Below, in pieces: positions 47,210 to 57,961 of a stretch of DNA of 64,000 nucleotides (positions are counted from its first letter, which is position 1; every line of letters starts with the position of its first letter). The DNA comes from Pseudeuparius sepicola (taxonomy: Eukaryota > Arthropoda > Insecta > Coleoptera > Anthribidae), in assembly GCA_963920635.1 (NCBI GenBank), contig OY987305.1, positions 10,889,153 through 10,953,152 on the forward strand, written 5' to 3'. The notes under the pieces were generated by a model that did no database searches, was not told the origin of the DNA, and saw nothing but the letters and a program-made list of their open reading frames with translations. Position numbers and translations under genes: made by a program.

Positions 47210-47930
47210 TTATTTATACACGGTGCGAAATTAACCAGTGTCGTAGGTGTGGCCAATCGGACACCCATAGTATTATCGCGTCTAAATCTAAAAGCACGTT
47301 CTCCGCGAGCATATGGAGGTTGGTTTCGGCTCCCCCTCGCCAAAAATTAAAATTCAACGACCGCGGCGGCGAATTTTTGCGGCGAGACGTCCGAAAACCG
47401 AAAATTGAATAAACGCCGTTCGGCGTTCACGGGCGGCGCGGCGGTGGAGGGCCGATTCCGTATGCAGGGCGCGCGCTAATTGTTGGCGTCGGGGCCGAAA
47501 TCACACCGGCACGTTTGCGCTAATTGCGCCGCTAGCGGACGTGCCCGCCACTTTTACTGGCCCGCAGTTGTTGCTTCGCCGTTATTGCACTGGCGTTTGC
47601 GCGGTTACTCCTCCACCGCGGATTTGTTCCAAAAGGTTTGTTCTCGCAGCGGTCAGAAGCAGAACTAGTCGGGATTCTGTCAGTTGATTTCTGATCGTTC
47701 GCACAACGGTGTCTGACACTCTAATAGTTTAGAAACAACGGACCTCGTAAAATAAACAGGAGTTTTATTGTTATACCACAATACCACGTGATGTAAAGGG
47801 GTACGTCATACTGTGCATATACAGTATACCTATTGGAAGCCAGTAAGAAAGCCGTTTTTAGTGAACAAGAGGACGAAGACGACTTATACCCATATTTATA
47901 TGCTTATACCTTATACCTAAATGGTATAAC
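47210..47930. other. Gene-free GC island (47220-47720)
   Basis: CpG-rich, no frame or splice-bounded exon that I can support. Probably host sequence. Confidence 0.35.
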
Positions 47931-48610
47931 CTCAGACTAATGAATAAAGGGGACACCGCATTATAGCCTCTTTATACAGATGTAAACAGTAAGCTGAACC
48001 CTCTCACTTTATGAAAGAGATAAATGTATTTACAAAATACTACCTATGGAACGAAATATTATCTTTCTTCACTTTAGAGGAAAGGCACTTGCACTTTATG
48101 CACCTTTTTACTATTTTTTAATATTTTAAACTTGGAACCGCACGAAAATCTCGAATTTAGCGTTTGTTCTCTGGTAAAACTAAGCAAATACCAAAACAAA
48201 CAAAATGGAAAACAAACCATTTGAGCAAGCGCTAACTTTGGTCCCTGTCAAACTGCCGCAACGTTGCCGATTAGTGCGAAGAGTAATGGGTGTTCTCTAC
48301 TATAACCATTTTGTCAATAATAAAACACCTACATAATCTTTCTTGAACACGAAAAGGTTATTTTACTTTACTGTTCCGCGTGCATTTTATAAGTGGGGGC
48401 AATTTTACGTTCAATGCATCTACTAAAGAAATTGCCGGTTTTATTTATGATATTCCTATAGTTATTGCTACTCTTAAATGTGACAACCTGTTTGGGGCAG
48501 GTCAGTAAAGGACCAATATTTGTAAACATGGGGATAGATAAACAACTATGCCTGTCAACAATTCACTTAAATTTGTAAACAAATTCGTCCCCTTTATTCA
48601 TTAGTCTGAG
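47931..48610. mobile_element. Non-autonomous DNA transposon with perfect 8-bp target duplication (680 bp)
   Basis: CTCAGACTAATGAATAAAGG and its inverse (24 bp identical) form the ends, flanked by GGTATAAC at 47923-47930 and 48611-48618. An 8-bp duplication suggests hAT or P superfamily, but the terminal bases fit neither consensus clearly. The interior has no open frame or known motif. AATTTGTAAACAAATTCGT follows the right repeat. Confidence 0.92.
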
Positions 48611-48885
48611 GGTATAACTCTAGAAATGAGCACATCATGGCGGCCCAAAAACAGTCTTCAGCGCCCTGTACTAACGACTAGGGGAGAGTGGGGGAATGGC
48701 GGCCCCCTAAGCAATTTTGAAGGCCATTGATACATTTTCAGCTGTAAAGTAATGGCGGAGTGACAAATTAAAGCTTATGTCAGTGTAGAATCAAAATAAA
48801 TTTTTATTCTAGAGAAAAACTACAAACCAAAAACCGAGGGGTGTCTCACTGTACCCAAACTTTCTACACCTACTGCCAAAATCGG

Positions 48886-49125
48886 CAGTACATAGCTTGT
48901 CCTGCCTTGTCCTTTACCGTACTGCCGGTGTCCCGCCAGACACTACGTATGTCCTGCCATGTACCTACTGCCAGGAACTGCGTATGTCCTGCCATGTACT
49001 GCCTGAGTCCTGCCACGTACTGCTTGTGTCCTGCCAGCTACTACTTGCATCCTGCCAAGTACTGCCTGTGTCCTACCATGTATTGCCTGTGTCCTGCCAG
49101 GTACTACCTGTGTCCTGGTAGTTCT
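48886..49125 (+). repeat. Minisatellite, unit about 21 bp
   Basis: About eleven units of consensus TGTCCTGCCANGTACTGCC. The unit length is a multiple of three, so chance frames of 74-95 codons cross it (for example repeated YCLCPA). These are not genes. A second block is at 50418-50500. Confidence 0.88.
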
Positions 49126-49580
49126 TAAGTTGAAAGAAACTCATCATTTCGACATTTAGGAAAAATCTTTATAGATGTTAAAGAAGCAGTGGAAAGTGCT
49201 CTTCCTATAACATTGTATCAGGAACGAGACTTCGAGCATTATAAAGCCCGAGTAAACAGTTTTTCTAGTATCAATTCCCCGATTTGCTAAGAGAAGTAGT
49301 AGTAGATACTTTTGCTGGATACACAAAAGTCTAACTAGGATGTAAATAATATAAAAGTTATTATTATTATTAATAATTGCATTATTTTTCAATCAACAAT
49401 AATTGCAATGAGAAGGAAAAGGTAAATAGAAAATGGTAGGCAATAAAAACTGTACGTATAAAGAATTGGCATATGGGTACTTTTTTAACTCTTTATATTT
49501 TCTGTTAATATTCATAATATCCTTTCTCTTTAATTGCAATAATGCCATATGCCTTATAGAAATGTTGTTTGTTTAAGAGA

Positions 49581-50395
49581 TACAGGGCGTTGAAGTTTGT
49601 TTTTTTTTTTAAATTGTATTTTAGCTACATCTCCCAACATATTCAAGCTGCTGAACTAAAATTTGGCACTGCTATGTTTTTAAGGATGGAGAATAAGCTG
49701 AAAATGTCAATTTCTACGTATCTCACAGAGGGAGCCACTTGATCTGTTAACTTTTTTGACGTTATCTTTTTGGTCTTGCAGGTCTATCATTTTAGTGCAT
49801 CTAGTCATTCTGCAACAAAGAGGTACTCTTGTTTCATAATGATCAAATCAACCGTTTGCATTGTGATTGCCAAAACGTGCCCCAAAACACCTGTTGACTT
49901 CGATATTCGAGAAATAAAATTTTCACCTACTGCTTTCAAATATTACAGATCAGCTGCACATTGAAAATGAAGAAAAAATGCCAAATGAACATTGGGCGAA
50001 ACACATTTGTTTTCTGGAAATAGGGTGTCCAAATTTTGTCAAATTCAATCCTTTCCATTTTGAAAATGAGCATTTTTTGGGACACTGTTCATATGGGTTT
50101 TTTTCTCGCTTGAAATGGTACAGTTGTTGTGCGATACTTGTAGGTGAACATTTTATGTTTCGAATATTGAAGTCAACAGGTGTTTTGGGGCACGTTTTGT
50201 CAATTTCAACGCAATCGGTTGATTTGATCGTTATGAAAAAAGAGAAATTCTTTGTTTCAGAATGAAAAGATGCACTAAAATGATGGACCTGCAGGACCAA
50301 AAAGATAACCTCAAAAAAGTTACGAGTAAAAGCACGATCCAAAAACAGCGCAAGTGGCGCTCTCTGTGAGATACGTAGAAATTGACATTTTATAA
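49581..50395. mobile_element. Palindromic element, family J, copy 2
   Basis: TACAGGGCGTTGAAGTTTG at 49581. Inverted arms from 49702 to 50395: AAATGTCAATTTCTACGTAT / ATACGTAGAAATTGACATTT, TTTTAGTGCATC and GTGCCCCAAAACACCTGTTG. Centre near 50045. Right terminus absent. Frames of 64-130 codons on both strands are arm sequence. Confidence 0.82.
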
Positions 50396-50417
50396 TGGTG
50401 AAACCTTTCCATTATCT

Positions 50418-50500
50418 TGCCATGTCCTACTCATGTCCTACCCGTGTCCTGCCACGTATTGCCCGTGTCCTGCCAGGTACTGCCAATTGTCCTCGTCCTA
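50418..50500 (+). repeat. Minisatellite, second block
   Basis: Four units of TGTCCTGCCANGTAYTGCC type, continuing the array at 48886 after the nested family J copy and intervening sequence. Confidence 0.8.
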
Positions 50501-51273
50501 CTAGTAATTTGTACACCTACTGTCACTTATGAAACACCCTTCGCCAAAAACTATATACCGTTATATAAAAAATGTAGTGTTGGCCGGTATTACCCACATG
50601 GGGTAATACGAAATACCGACCGCAGGCCGTCATTATCTCAAAACAAAAAAAACGACAATAATATTATAATTATTTATTATTCACAAAAGTCACATGATGT
50701 TTGTTGTCTTCCGAAATGAGTTTTTCAAAAGTTACCATTTCTGCGTCCCTCTTGTAGCATCCATGGCTGCTTGTAAACTTTCTGAAGCCCGCGAAACTTT
50801 TTGTTTTCTGTGTATTTTCGCGGCATCTAGGAATTAAAAAATAATATTTTTATGACACATTTCCATCATTACCCCCAACATTGTGTCCGGTATTCCCCCA
50901 ATAAACATTATTTTGGTTAGTCAGAAATTTGAAACATATGAGATTATGTAAAATTGTTAATTCCGATGTTAATCTACAGGCTCTACTGAATCCATTAATA
51001 TAGTCTCGGTAGTTCTACTACTTACTAATGAGCTAATTATTACCTTCAAACTTCTTACAAGAAAGCCTGAGTTTTCAAAAATACGCCTTTAATAGCGCAA
51101 CACGTTCACTCTAAGCTGTCCAACCGTTGATTGAGGACGGTCCAACTCAAACTGAAGCTTCGTTTCAATAACACGAGATGGCGCTGGGTGTAGCGGCGGC
51201 CAACATTATACGCGCTGGCGAGAAAATTGACGGCCGGAATTACCCCAGAACGGCATTCCTCCACTCTCCCCTA

Positions 51274-52084
51274 ATACAAAAAACTACTTAGACATAATGT
51301 GTCATAAATAGTCTTGCTTTCAGCGTTACCAATTTGCCAGTAATTACTGGCTTTGTCAGGAATAAAGCTCCTTGCCAGTAATTTTGCCAGGAGAGTTCAA
51401 TTGCCATGAATTGGTTAAGTTACTAGGTATGTTAAATAAAATACAATAATTACTTTAAAATAATCTTGCTTCAAATAAACGATATACGATCGATACGACA
51501 CAAATATGTTTGACAAACAGTGGACAAACATTGTTTGAGTACTGATCGTTTATAATCCTTGAAAGACGAAACTACCCATCTCTACTCTAGTTAAAGATGA
51601 AAGTGCTAATCTCTACTCTAGAGTTGGGTGACGTTTGACATTTGTCGGGTGGAGAGGGAAGCGCTCAAGACCAGTAAAGTAAGAAGGTTATCTCTCTTAA
51701 AGAGAGAGAGCTAATGCCGACGTGATTGGCGTATGTTGCCGACAATTATTATCATCATCATCAGTATTCCCATGACGTTTAAACTAAGATCAGTTTAAAC
51801 TAAGTGGTGGGGGTAGTGACCTTGATCAAAAGAACAATGGATAGGTAAACGAACTAGATCTTATAGATCAGTGGGATCATCACAAAAGAATACCACTGTA
51901 AAATTTTTTGACAGATTATCTATCCAAATTTCGTATTGTGAACCAAACAAAACAAAAATTACCTCAGTGCCTCAGTTCAGTGCATAGTGTCAGTAGTGTC
52001 AGTGTTGTTCAGTATCAGAGATCAGAGCCTTCCTTAATTCCAGTGAGGGAATATCGAAGCCAATTCGAATCAGTAACAAAAGAA
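51274..52084. other. Upstream region of the NKRF-like gene
   Basis: No repeat ends. TTTTTTGACAG at 51904-51914 is a good splice acceptor, and the frame of exon 1 stays open back to it, so a 5' exon may lie further upstream. The promoter itself could not be placed. Confidence 0.4.
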
Positions 52085-55000
52085 ATGTCATCCTTGCCGC
52101 CTGCAGAACAACGTGCACATGACTTCGTAGACGAAGTCTTACGCCAGGAAGGTGTCCGCGGACAACTAATCTTTTATATGTCTGAAAACGACACTCCTGC
52201 AACTGTTTTGCAGAATGCTGCAGATTACAAGAAAATTAAAATCAAACTCCTTGCCAATGCGGATAGAGTGTAAGTTGTTAATGCACTTGAGTGTTTCCCT
52301 GTTGATTGCCTTCTAGGTATCAGCTTTTACTAGACACGGAAGAATTTGGAAAGGGGCGGTTTTCCAGTAAGCAGTTGGCTAAACAGGAATTATGCAAGTT
52401 GGCTTTCAAGGAGTTACAAAAGTCTTGTTTTTGTATCGTGAAGGTGAATACTTAAAATTGTTATCAACACTATACACTGGGTTCATTTGAAAACTTACCA
52501 CCCCCAATAACTTGGAAAACGCAACAAAATTTGCAGAGACCGGTCGATTTTTGTTTGAATGAGGAATCACGCAGTCTTGATCTATTCATCCCCTTAGCCC
52601 TCAGCAACCCTACCTTGAAAATCTTAAATGGAAGTACCCCACTTGCGACACACCATTTTAAAGCTCTTGTCATGGCGAATACAACGGTGTATTGATTTTT
52701 GAAATTGGTTCAGATTTGACGAAGTTATGAGCAAAAACGGAAAATTACATACATTATAATAACTGACGTAGGGTAGAGATACCCTTTTTGGCCACATTAT
52801 AAGGATTTTCCACACTTCAATTAAAATTTATAGCTTCATATATTTGTTCCCAGTTGAGTTGTCTATGAAGGGGTGTTGGTTTCCCAACGAAAACTTGACC
52901 CCCCCGAAAATTAGAAAACCGAAAAATATTTGAAAATTCGCCGAGACCCGTCGTTTTTTGTTTTTGGGGGAGCTTTTTTGACAGTCAAGCCAACCCGATA
53001 TGTTCATCCCCCTAATCCCTAGCAATACCCGAACTTTAAAATTTCAAATGTAACTACCCCCCTCGTGGCGCATAATTTTAAAGCCCTTTTTATTGCTAAT
53101 ACAGTGGTGTATCGTTTTTAGAATTCTGTTGAGATATTGGCTAAAAACGGAAAGTTGACAATCCACTATACGGGGAGTAGGTAATTTTTACACAAATGCC
53201 CGCCACTAATAAGTTTTTTTATCTACTACACACGACCAAATTACCTAGTTTTTATTGACGTATCGATCAGTTTACAAAAAAAGTAACAAATGAAAAAGCT
53301 GAAGCAAAACAATGCGCCACAAGGGGGGTAGTTCCATTTGAAAATTTAAAGTTGGGGTTGCTAGGGATTAGGGGGATGAACATATCGGTTGGCTTAACTA
53401 TCAAAAAAGCTCCTCCCAAAAACAAATATCGACGGGTCTCGGCGAATTTTGAAATATTTTTCGGTTTTATAATTTTTGGAGGGGTCAAGTTTTCGTTGCG
53501 AAACCCTGTACAAACAGTTAACAAAAACATTTTCATACAAATACATCAGAAAATATACTTGAATGTCGATTTTTGCCATTTATGACCACTTGTTACCCAA
53601 ATATGGCCACATTTTTTGCCAGTTGTGGCCACATGGCATATTGTACTTTAGAGGAAAAAGAAAGTAAAGTGTGCCTAGATTGTTTTTATTTGGAACAAAA
53701 CTAAATCTAAATCTATGAAATAAAACTAAGGTGCCTAGGTAGGTACATACATTGTAAAGATATTATTTTTCGAAAATATCAACTGGTCTTGAAAAAGCAT
53801 AAGTTAAAGTTCTACCTTGTTTTTTAAGTTTAGGGTCCGGGAGTTTGCCTAATATATCTCTCACACATATGAAAGAAACGTCATGTTCTACATATATAAA
53901 GACACCTTGTCTTTTTTGGTATTTCGCATGGACATTACTTCGACTTCTACGGCTTTTAGTGCATATTTTAATTTGGTGGGCGAGTATTGAAAACGAACAG
54001 CTTTCTTTTTTTTTTGTTGGTGCCATAGTACACTCCTGCAAAACAACCTATTTTTAAACGTATATAAGTAGTGACCATAAGTGGCTCGGTACAATCCCAG
54101 TTATGGTCATAACATGGCCGTAAATAGCAAATTAACAAAAAATGTTTGCCACTTATGGCCATCTTGGTTTTGTTGTAATTTTGAGGTTAGGAATTGTTTT
54201 AATATCAGAAAACATAACTGGAAACATCGTCCAAGCTTGGCACATTATAAAAAAACTAAGAATACGATTCCATGTTACTAAATTTTTACATTGAATAATG
54301 TCACATTCTTGCCGGATTTGCCACCTATTGGTGCATGGCAGAACTTCATGTTACTAGTACCTTCCGTTATGCCAAAGGTGGCACCATAACTTGATACCTA
54401 CCTCTTACTTAATAATCAGCGTTTTTTAATCAAGTGGCCAAAAAGAGGTTAGTGGCTAAAAACTCTTTCTTCTATAGAATAAACCATTTTTATTTTAAAC
54501 TACTAAAGTGATGTCTACAGGACAATAATAGATGTAAAAATGAACATTGTCGAAAGACTAATATCACAAAAACAATGTTCTGTCAAAAAAGTTGTAAAAA
54601 AATAGACGTTAAAAAATCCTTCAAGGTAGGTATACGAAAAATTGTTTTCCCTTAATATCAAAATAACGAATAACGTGAAAACGCTACACGGACGTATTAT
54701 TTTCTTTGCTAACGTTTAGAAATAAAAATTGGTTTTTTGCTCATAACTTCTTCAAATCAAGAGCTTTAAAATGATGTACTGCAAGTACCTACTTCCATTT
54801 AAGATTTTCAAGTTCAGGTTGCTGAGGACTAAAGGGATGAATAGATCAAGACCGCATGATTGTCAAAAAATGTCTCCCTTCAAACAAAAATCAACCGGTC
54901 TTGGCAAATTTTGATTTATTTTGCGCTTTCAAAGTTATTATGGGTGGAAAGTTTTCAAATGAACACAGTGTCTAACAAAAACTTTCTTCAGAAAAATGCT

Positions 55001-55541
55001 TATGAAGATATTTACACAACTGAACTAGCGAAACCTGCAGAAACAAGTGCACCATCAATGGAAGGATCTAAGGCACATAAAATGGTGCTAAACATGGGAT
55101 GGGGTGGTAAAGGCCTAGGAGTAAATGAGCAAGGAGATCAGAAAACTGTGGCCGAACAAATTTCCGAAAATATTTCCCGCGGAGGGTTAGGTTCCGGTGA
55201 AATATTTGCCAAAATAAAAGTAATCCTCCAAGAATTCAGATTTGAGCCTGATTTCAAATCCGAGGATCGGGAACAAATACACAAGTAAGTACTTGAGGTT
55301 TGCTGTATCAATAACAAAAAAACCACAATGGGGGTTTTACAGGTTTGCGCAAGTATTAGGGTTGAAAACGAAGAGCATCGGAAAGGGACCTAACAGGCGT
55401 TTAACTGTAATAAAGAAATTAAATAGAAAACGGCTGGTGACACAGTTGTTGCTGAAAGGGTGTGACTCTGAGTCATACCGTTTGTATATTCCAATAAGAT
55501 TTGCTCATAAATGGAGCAACATCATTTTAACATCATTTTAA
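52085..55541 (+). CDS. NKRF-like protein: dsRBD-like end, G-patch, R3H (four exons)
   Basis: Likely nucleolar/nuclear RNA-binding protein related to NF-kappa-B-repressing factor, which works with the XRN2 exonuclease in pre-rRNA processing (family knowledge). Exons: 52085-52269, 52317-52443, 54992-55284, 55343-55541; all splice sites are GT-AG and the joined length is 804 nt (267 aa). From the ATG at 52085: residues 78-98 SSKQLAKQELCKLAFKELQK look like the last helix of a dsRBD; 131-176 G-patch (MVLNMGWGGKGLG, then SRGGLG); about 180-245 R3H (SEDREQIHKFAQVLGLKTKS, then NRRLTVIKK). The family is usually longer (human NKRF is about 690 aa), so this may be a short form or lack 5' exons; the frame is open upstream to a splice acceptor at 51914. 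Introns are 47, 2548 and 58 bp; the second is inflated by a transposon. Confidence 0.85.
52874..53510. mobile_element. Second family L member nested in the first
   Basis: Ends GGTTTCCCAACGAAAACTTG and CAAGTTTTCGTTGCGAAACC CTGTA. Arms of about 200 bp: GATATGTTCATCCCCCTAAT / ATTAGGGGGATGAACATATC. Its arms are recognisably similar to the outer arms (TTCATCCCCTTAGCCCTCAG against TTCATCCCCCTAATCCCTAG), so one member inserted into a relative. Confidence 0.82.
53580..54170 (-). mobile_element. Pogo-like deletion derivative with TGGCCA repeats
   Basis: TATGGCCAC or its inverse GTGGCCA(T) clusters at about 53603, 53625, 54112 and 54152, with relatives (GTGACCATAAGTGGC, TATGACCAC). More distant copies at about 52790 (TTTGGCCACATTATAA) and 54436 (AGTGGCCAAAAAG) may mark outer ends. 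The remnant ORF is at 53763-54094. Confidence 0.6.
53763..54094 (-). pseudogene. Pogo-like transposase: HTH start joined to C-terminal tail
   Basis: Minus strand. MAPTKKK (54023), frameshift, then AVRFQYSPTKLKYALKAVEV and MSMRNTKKDK, the pogo/CENP-B-type HTH start. It joins directly to VEHDVSFICVRDILGKLPDP and RTLTYAFSRPVDIFEK, the conserved C-terminal tail. The whole DDE core between them is absent. Two frames (ending 53763 and 53888) cover the parts, so one or two small indels separate them from an open fusion of about 95 residues. Same architecture as 42700-43534. Confidence 0.7.
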
Positions 55542-55631
55542 TTTATTTTCTGTTGAGAAAAAGAGAAAATATTAAAACAACCGTTTGTCCTTTTTTAACT
55601 TTTAATAGACAAATTTTTATTTTCGAGCGTA

Positions 55632-56517
55632 ATACAGTGTGGTCATTTAAGTGTGCAACATATGGGATTTTTTTTTATTAATTGCACAACGAAAATACAA
55701 ATATTTCCGAAAGTTGGTGCATGTTCTATAATCATATTAGGCGCACTTAGAATAGTTGCAAGTCAAACAGCGTACAGGGTAGGTAAAAAAATATTAAAAT
55801 TGTACAAGAGTAAAGTACCCTTATTTCAGAAAAATCTGCAAAATGTTATTAAGAAAAGTTATCTAGAATTAAAAGTTATGCCTAAATACCAAAACATGGC
55901 CTCCTAAGAAATAGAAATATATTTTTTTGAAAAACAATAATTTCCTAAAAATTTTTGTTTTAATATTCACCCCAAACAATTTCATAAATCAATCAAAATT
56001 ATATCATTTTCGCATAACTTTGTTCAAATTCAAGCTTATTTGCAGAATTAACTTAGATTTTTATTTTTTTTAGGGAATCACAGACTTCATGTTTGTTGCA
56101 ACGATATTAAACAAAACTTTAACATTTCGCAAAAATTCTTCTGAACAAGGTTCAACAGTAGTAATGTGTATGTGTATATGTGTATATTAAAAAAACTCTC
56201 ATTTAAGGTGCAAAATTTTTATTTTAACAACATTTTTTTTTACTTAGGAGGCTGTTTTGGTATTTAGGTATAGTTTTTAATTCTAAACAACTTTTCTTAA
56301 AAACCTTTTGCTGAATGTTTTGAAATAAGAATACTTTACTCTTGTACAATTTTTATATTTTTTGACCTACCCTGTATGCTGGGTAACTTGCAACCATTCT
56401 AAGTGCACCTAATATTATTATTGAACATGCATCAACTTTCGGCAATATCTGTCTTTTGGTTGTGCAATTAATAAAAAAAAGTCCCATATGTTGCACACTT
56501 AAATGACCACACTGTAT
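55632..56517. mobile_element. Palindromic element, family M (886 bp)
   Basis: TACAGTGTGGTCATTTAAGT and the inverse ending CCACACTGTA. Arms of about 270 bp: GTGCAACATATGGGA / TCCCATATGTTGCAC, GTGCACTTAGAATAGTTG and AGGCCATGTTTTGGTATTTA-type blocks. The right flank is TA, the left AA (one change). It lies just after the NKRF-like stop codon and may supply its 3' UTR. A right-arm copy is at 62013-62312. Confidence 0.88.
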
Positions 56518-57604
56518 AAGCAAAGAAAAGACAAACAAAAAATGGGTGTACGAAGGTAGAGAAATCTTCATAAATCTCATTTAATTATAGTGTTTTATAT
56601 TCGCATTTGAGCCGGCTTCACTCAGGTTACTGAATCTTGTGAAAAGTCAAAATAGAATGTACCTAATGTTTTTTTTATATGATATATTGTATGTCGTTGC
56701 TGTGACAAATTATAATGATGTTACACATTTTGTTGCTTGCTTTTATTTCACATTTCACTCAAAAAAAGTAAACAACCTAAACGAAAGCAATAAACGATGT
56801 TCATGGAAATTTATGTTCATAAAACTCATCAAAATCACTAAAAGATTCATAACAATTTGAACAAATCTGGCAACATTGTATGCTCTAGTTAGGCTACCAT
56901 TCCCTAGATGACCGGCCATCTCTCAGACAATAGCCAAACTAACTGCTGCATTGCCATTTGCAAAATGTTTTCATTTTGAGATATTTTGCACAATCCGGCA
57001 ACGACGCATTAGTTCCGCTACCGACCACTAGATGGACGGACATCTACTAGGAGGTAGTGGAACTAACTCTCGCAACGTTTACGATTGCAAAAATAAATCA
57101 CCATCGAATTTTTTTTAAATATCGTGTTCAAAAAATGAACTGACCGGGCATTTAGAAATGTTTTTGCACAATTTGGATAGTGGAGCCATGTTCTACGAGC
57201 TCGTTTCTTATTTGATTTTACGTTAACCGTCTACAACATCAAGATGGTCTATGGATGGAATGGACTAATACACCACTTTTTTTATTTGCTCATCGGATAG
57301 TATTGGGTGAGATATACTTGCTGTATTTTTTTAAATTTTTTTTTCGCCCCCGTTTTGCCGCAATTAATTTTTAAAGTTCAACATACGTAACTACCTGTTG
57401 GATTTTATTTTTCCCTAAATTTACCGCCGTGGCACCAGGTTTGGCAACGCCGCACCTCAATGCCAAGCTGTCAGCCTGCGAGAACATAAACATAACCTAT
57501 TTTGTGGCGTCACAAATCGGAACTTCGGATCCCGCGGCCCGCGTGTTTTACAAGCTTTTATTTTTTATGATTTGAACTATTTTCACCATTCATTCTAATA
57601 ATCC
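56518..57604. other. Gene-free stretch, GC-richer at 57420-57540
   Basis: No repeat ends. TAGATGACCGGCCATC and TAGATGGACGGACATC (56905, 57030) are loose repeats. The GC-richer part could be a promoter for the next entry. Confidence 0.3.
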
Positions 57605-57753
57605 ATGACGGAAATGAACCATTCTATTTTGCTGAGGAAAATGCTGGGAGCACTAGGTATTGGTATTGATGATTCGGACGTTATGCTGGTTGGTTTACAA
57701 AACTTTTTTTTTATTGGAAACAAGTCGATTTTATCTATAAAACGACACAATTC
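57605..57753 (+). CDS. Possible first exon of a downstream gene
   Basis: ATG at 57605 opens MTEMNHSILLRKMLGALGIG and IDDSDVMLVGLQ and then a phenylalanine run, reaching a donor-like GTAAGA at 57754. Codon use looks coding-like for the first 35 codons and the upstream 180 bp are CpG-rich. The frame otherwise stops at 57756. No family recognised and no matching acceptor gave an open continuation, so this is weak. Confidence 0.22.
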
Positions 57754-57961
57754 GTAAGAACCTAACTGAACTTGCACAAATTAGATATCTAGACTTGCTG
57801 ATATATTAAAGACAATAAAGAACCAACCAGGGGTAACATTTTAGCTGACGATTTTAGATTAGTGGCTCTGCCAAACGATTTTTTACTTGTTATCAAGTAT
57901 ATTCCAGCGACTGCTAGTTGTTTGAAGAAACTGATGATATTTTAGCCTCAATACCTAGTGT

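Larger units (their letters stand above)
48681..51271. mobile_element. TA-flanked element with GGGGAGAGTGG ends (2.6 kb)
   Basis: GGGGAGAGTGGGGGAATGGC and the inverse GCATTCCTCCACTCTCCCC with TA on both sides (48679-48680, 51272-51273). Internal GGGGTAAT/ATTACCCC copies at about 50586-50600, 50870 and 51239 look like subterminal repeats. A minus-strand run near 50700-50830 (AASESLQAAMDA region) faintly resembles a pogo HTH. Contains a minisatellite and a nested palindromic element. Confidence 0.8.
52473..54972. mobile_element. Palindromic element, family L, in intron 2 of the NKRF-like gene (2.5 kb)
   Basis: TACACTGGGTTCATTTGAAA at the left and the inverse TTTTCAAATGAACACAGTGTC at the right, TA on both sides (52471-52472, 54973-54974). 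Arms of about 210 bp pair over GACCGGTCGATTTTTGTTTG / CAAACAAAAATCAACCGGTC and CTTAAATGGAAGTA / TACTTCCATTTAAG. Removal of the element and one TA leaves a 46-bp intron like its neighbours. The branch-point-like CTAAC next to the acceptor is formed across the right end. Confidence 0.9.

Noticed and set aside
48841..49128. 74-95 codon Cys/Pro/Tyr-rich frames
   Set aside because: They arise from a minisatellite whose ~21-bp unit is a multiple of three; not a gene.
49950..50342. 130-codon minus-strand frame
   Set aside because: Lies within the family J palindrome; its mirror frame (49978-50265) has the same residues from the other arm.
54950..54991. Splice acceptor at GAACACAG (54967) within the element end
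   Set aside because: It would give a frame mismatch with exon 2; the acceptor TTTCTTCAG at 54991 keeps phase 0 and the pyrimidine tract.
57754..57960. Second exon for the 57605 frame (acceptor TATTCCAG at 57905)
   Set aside because: The joined frame hits a stop within three codons.
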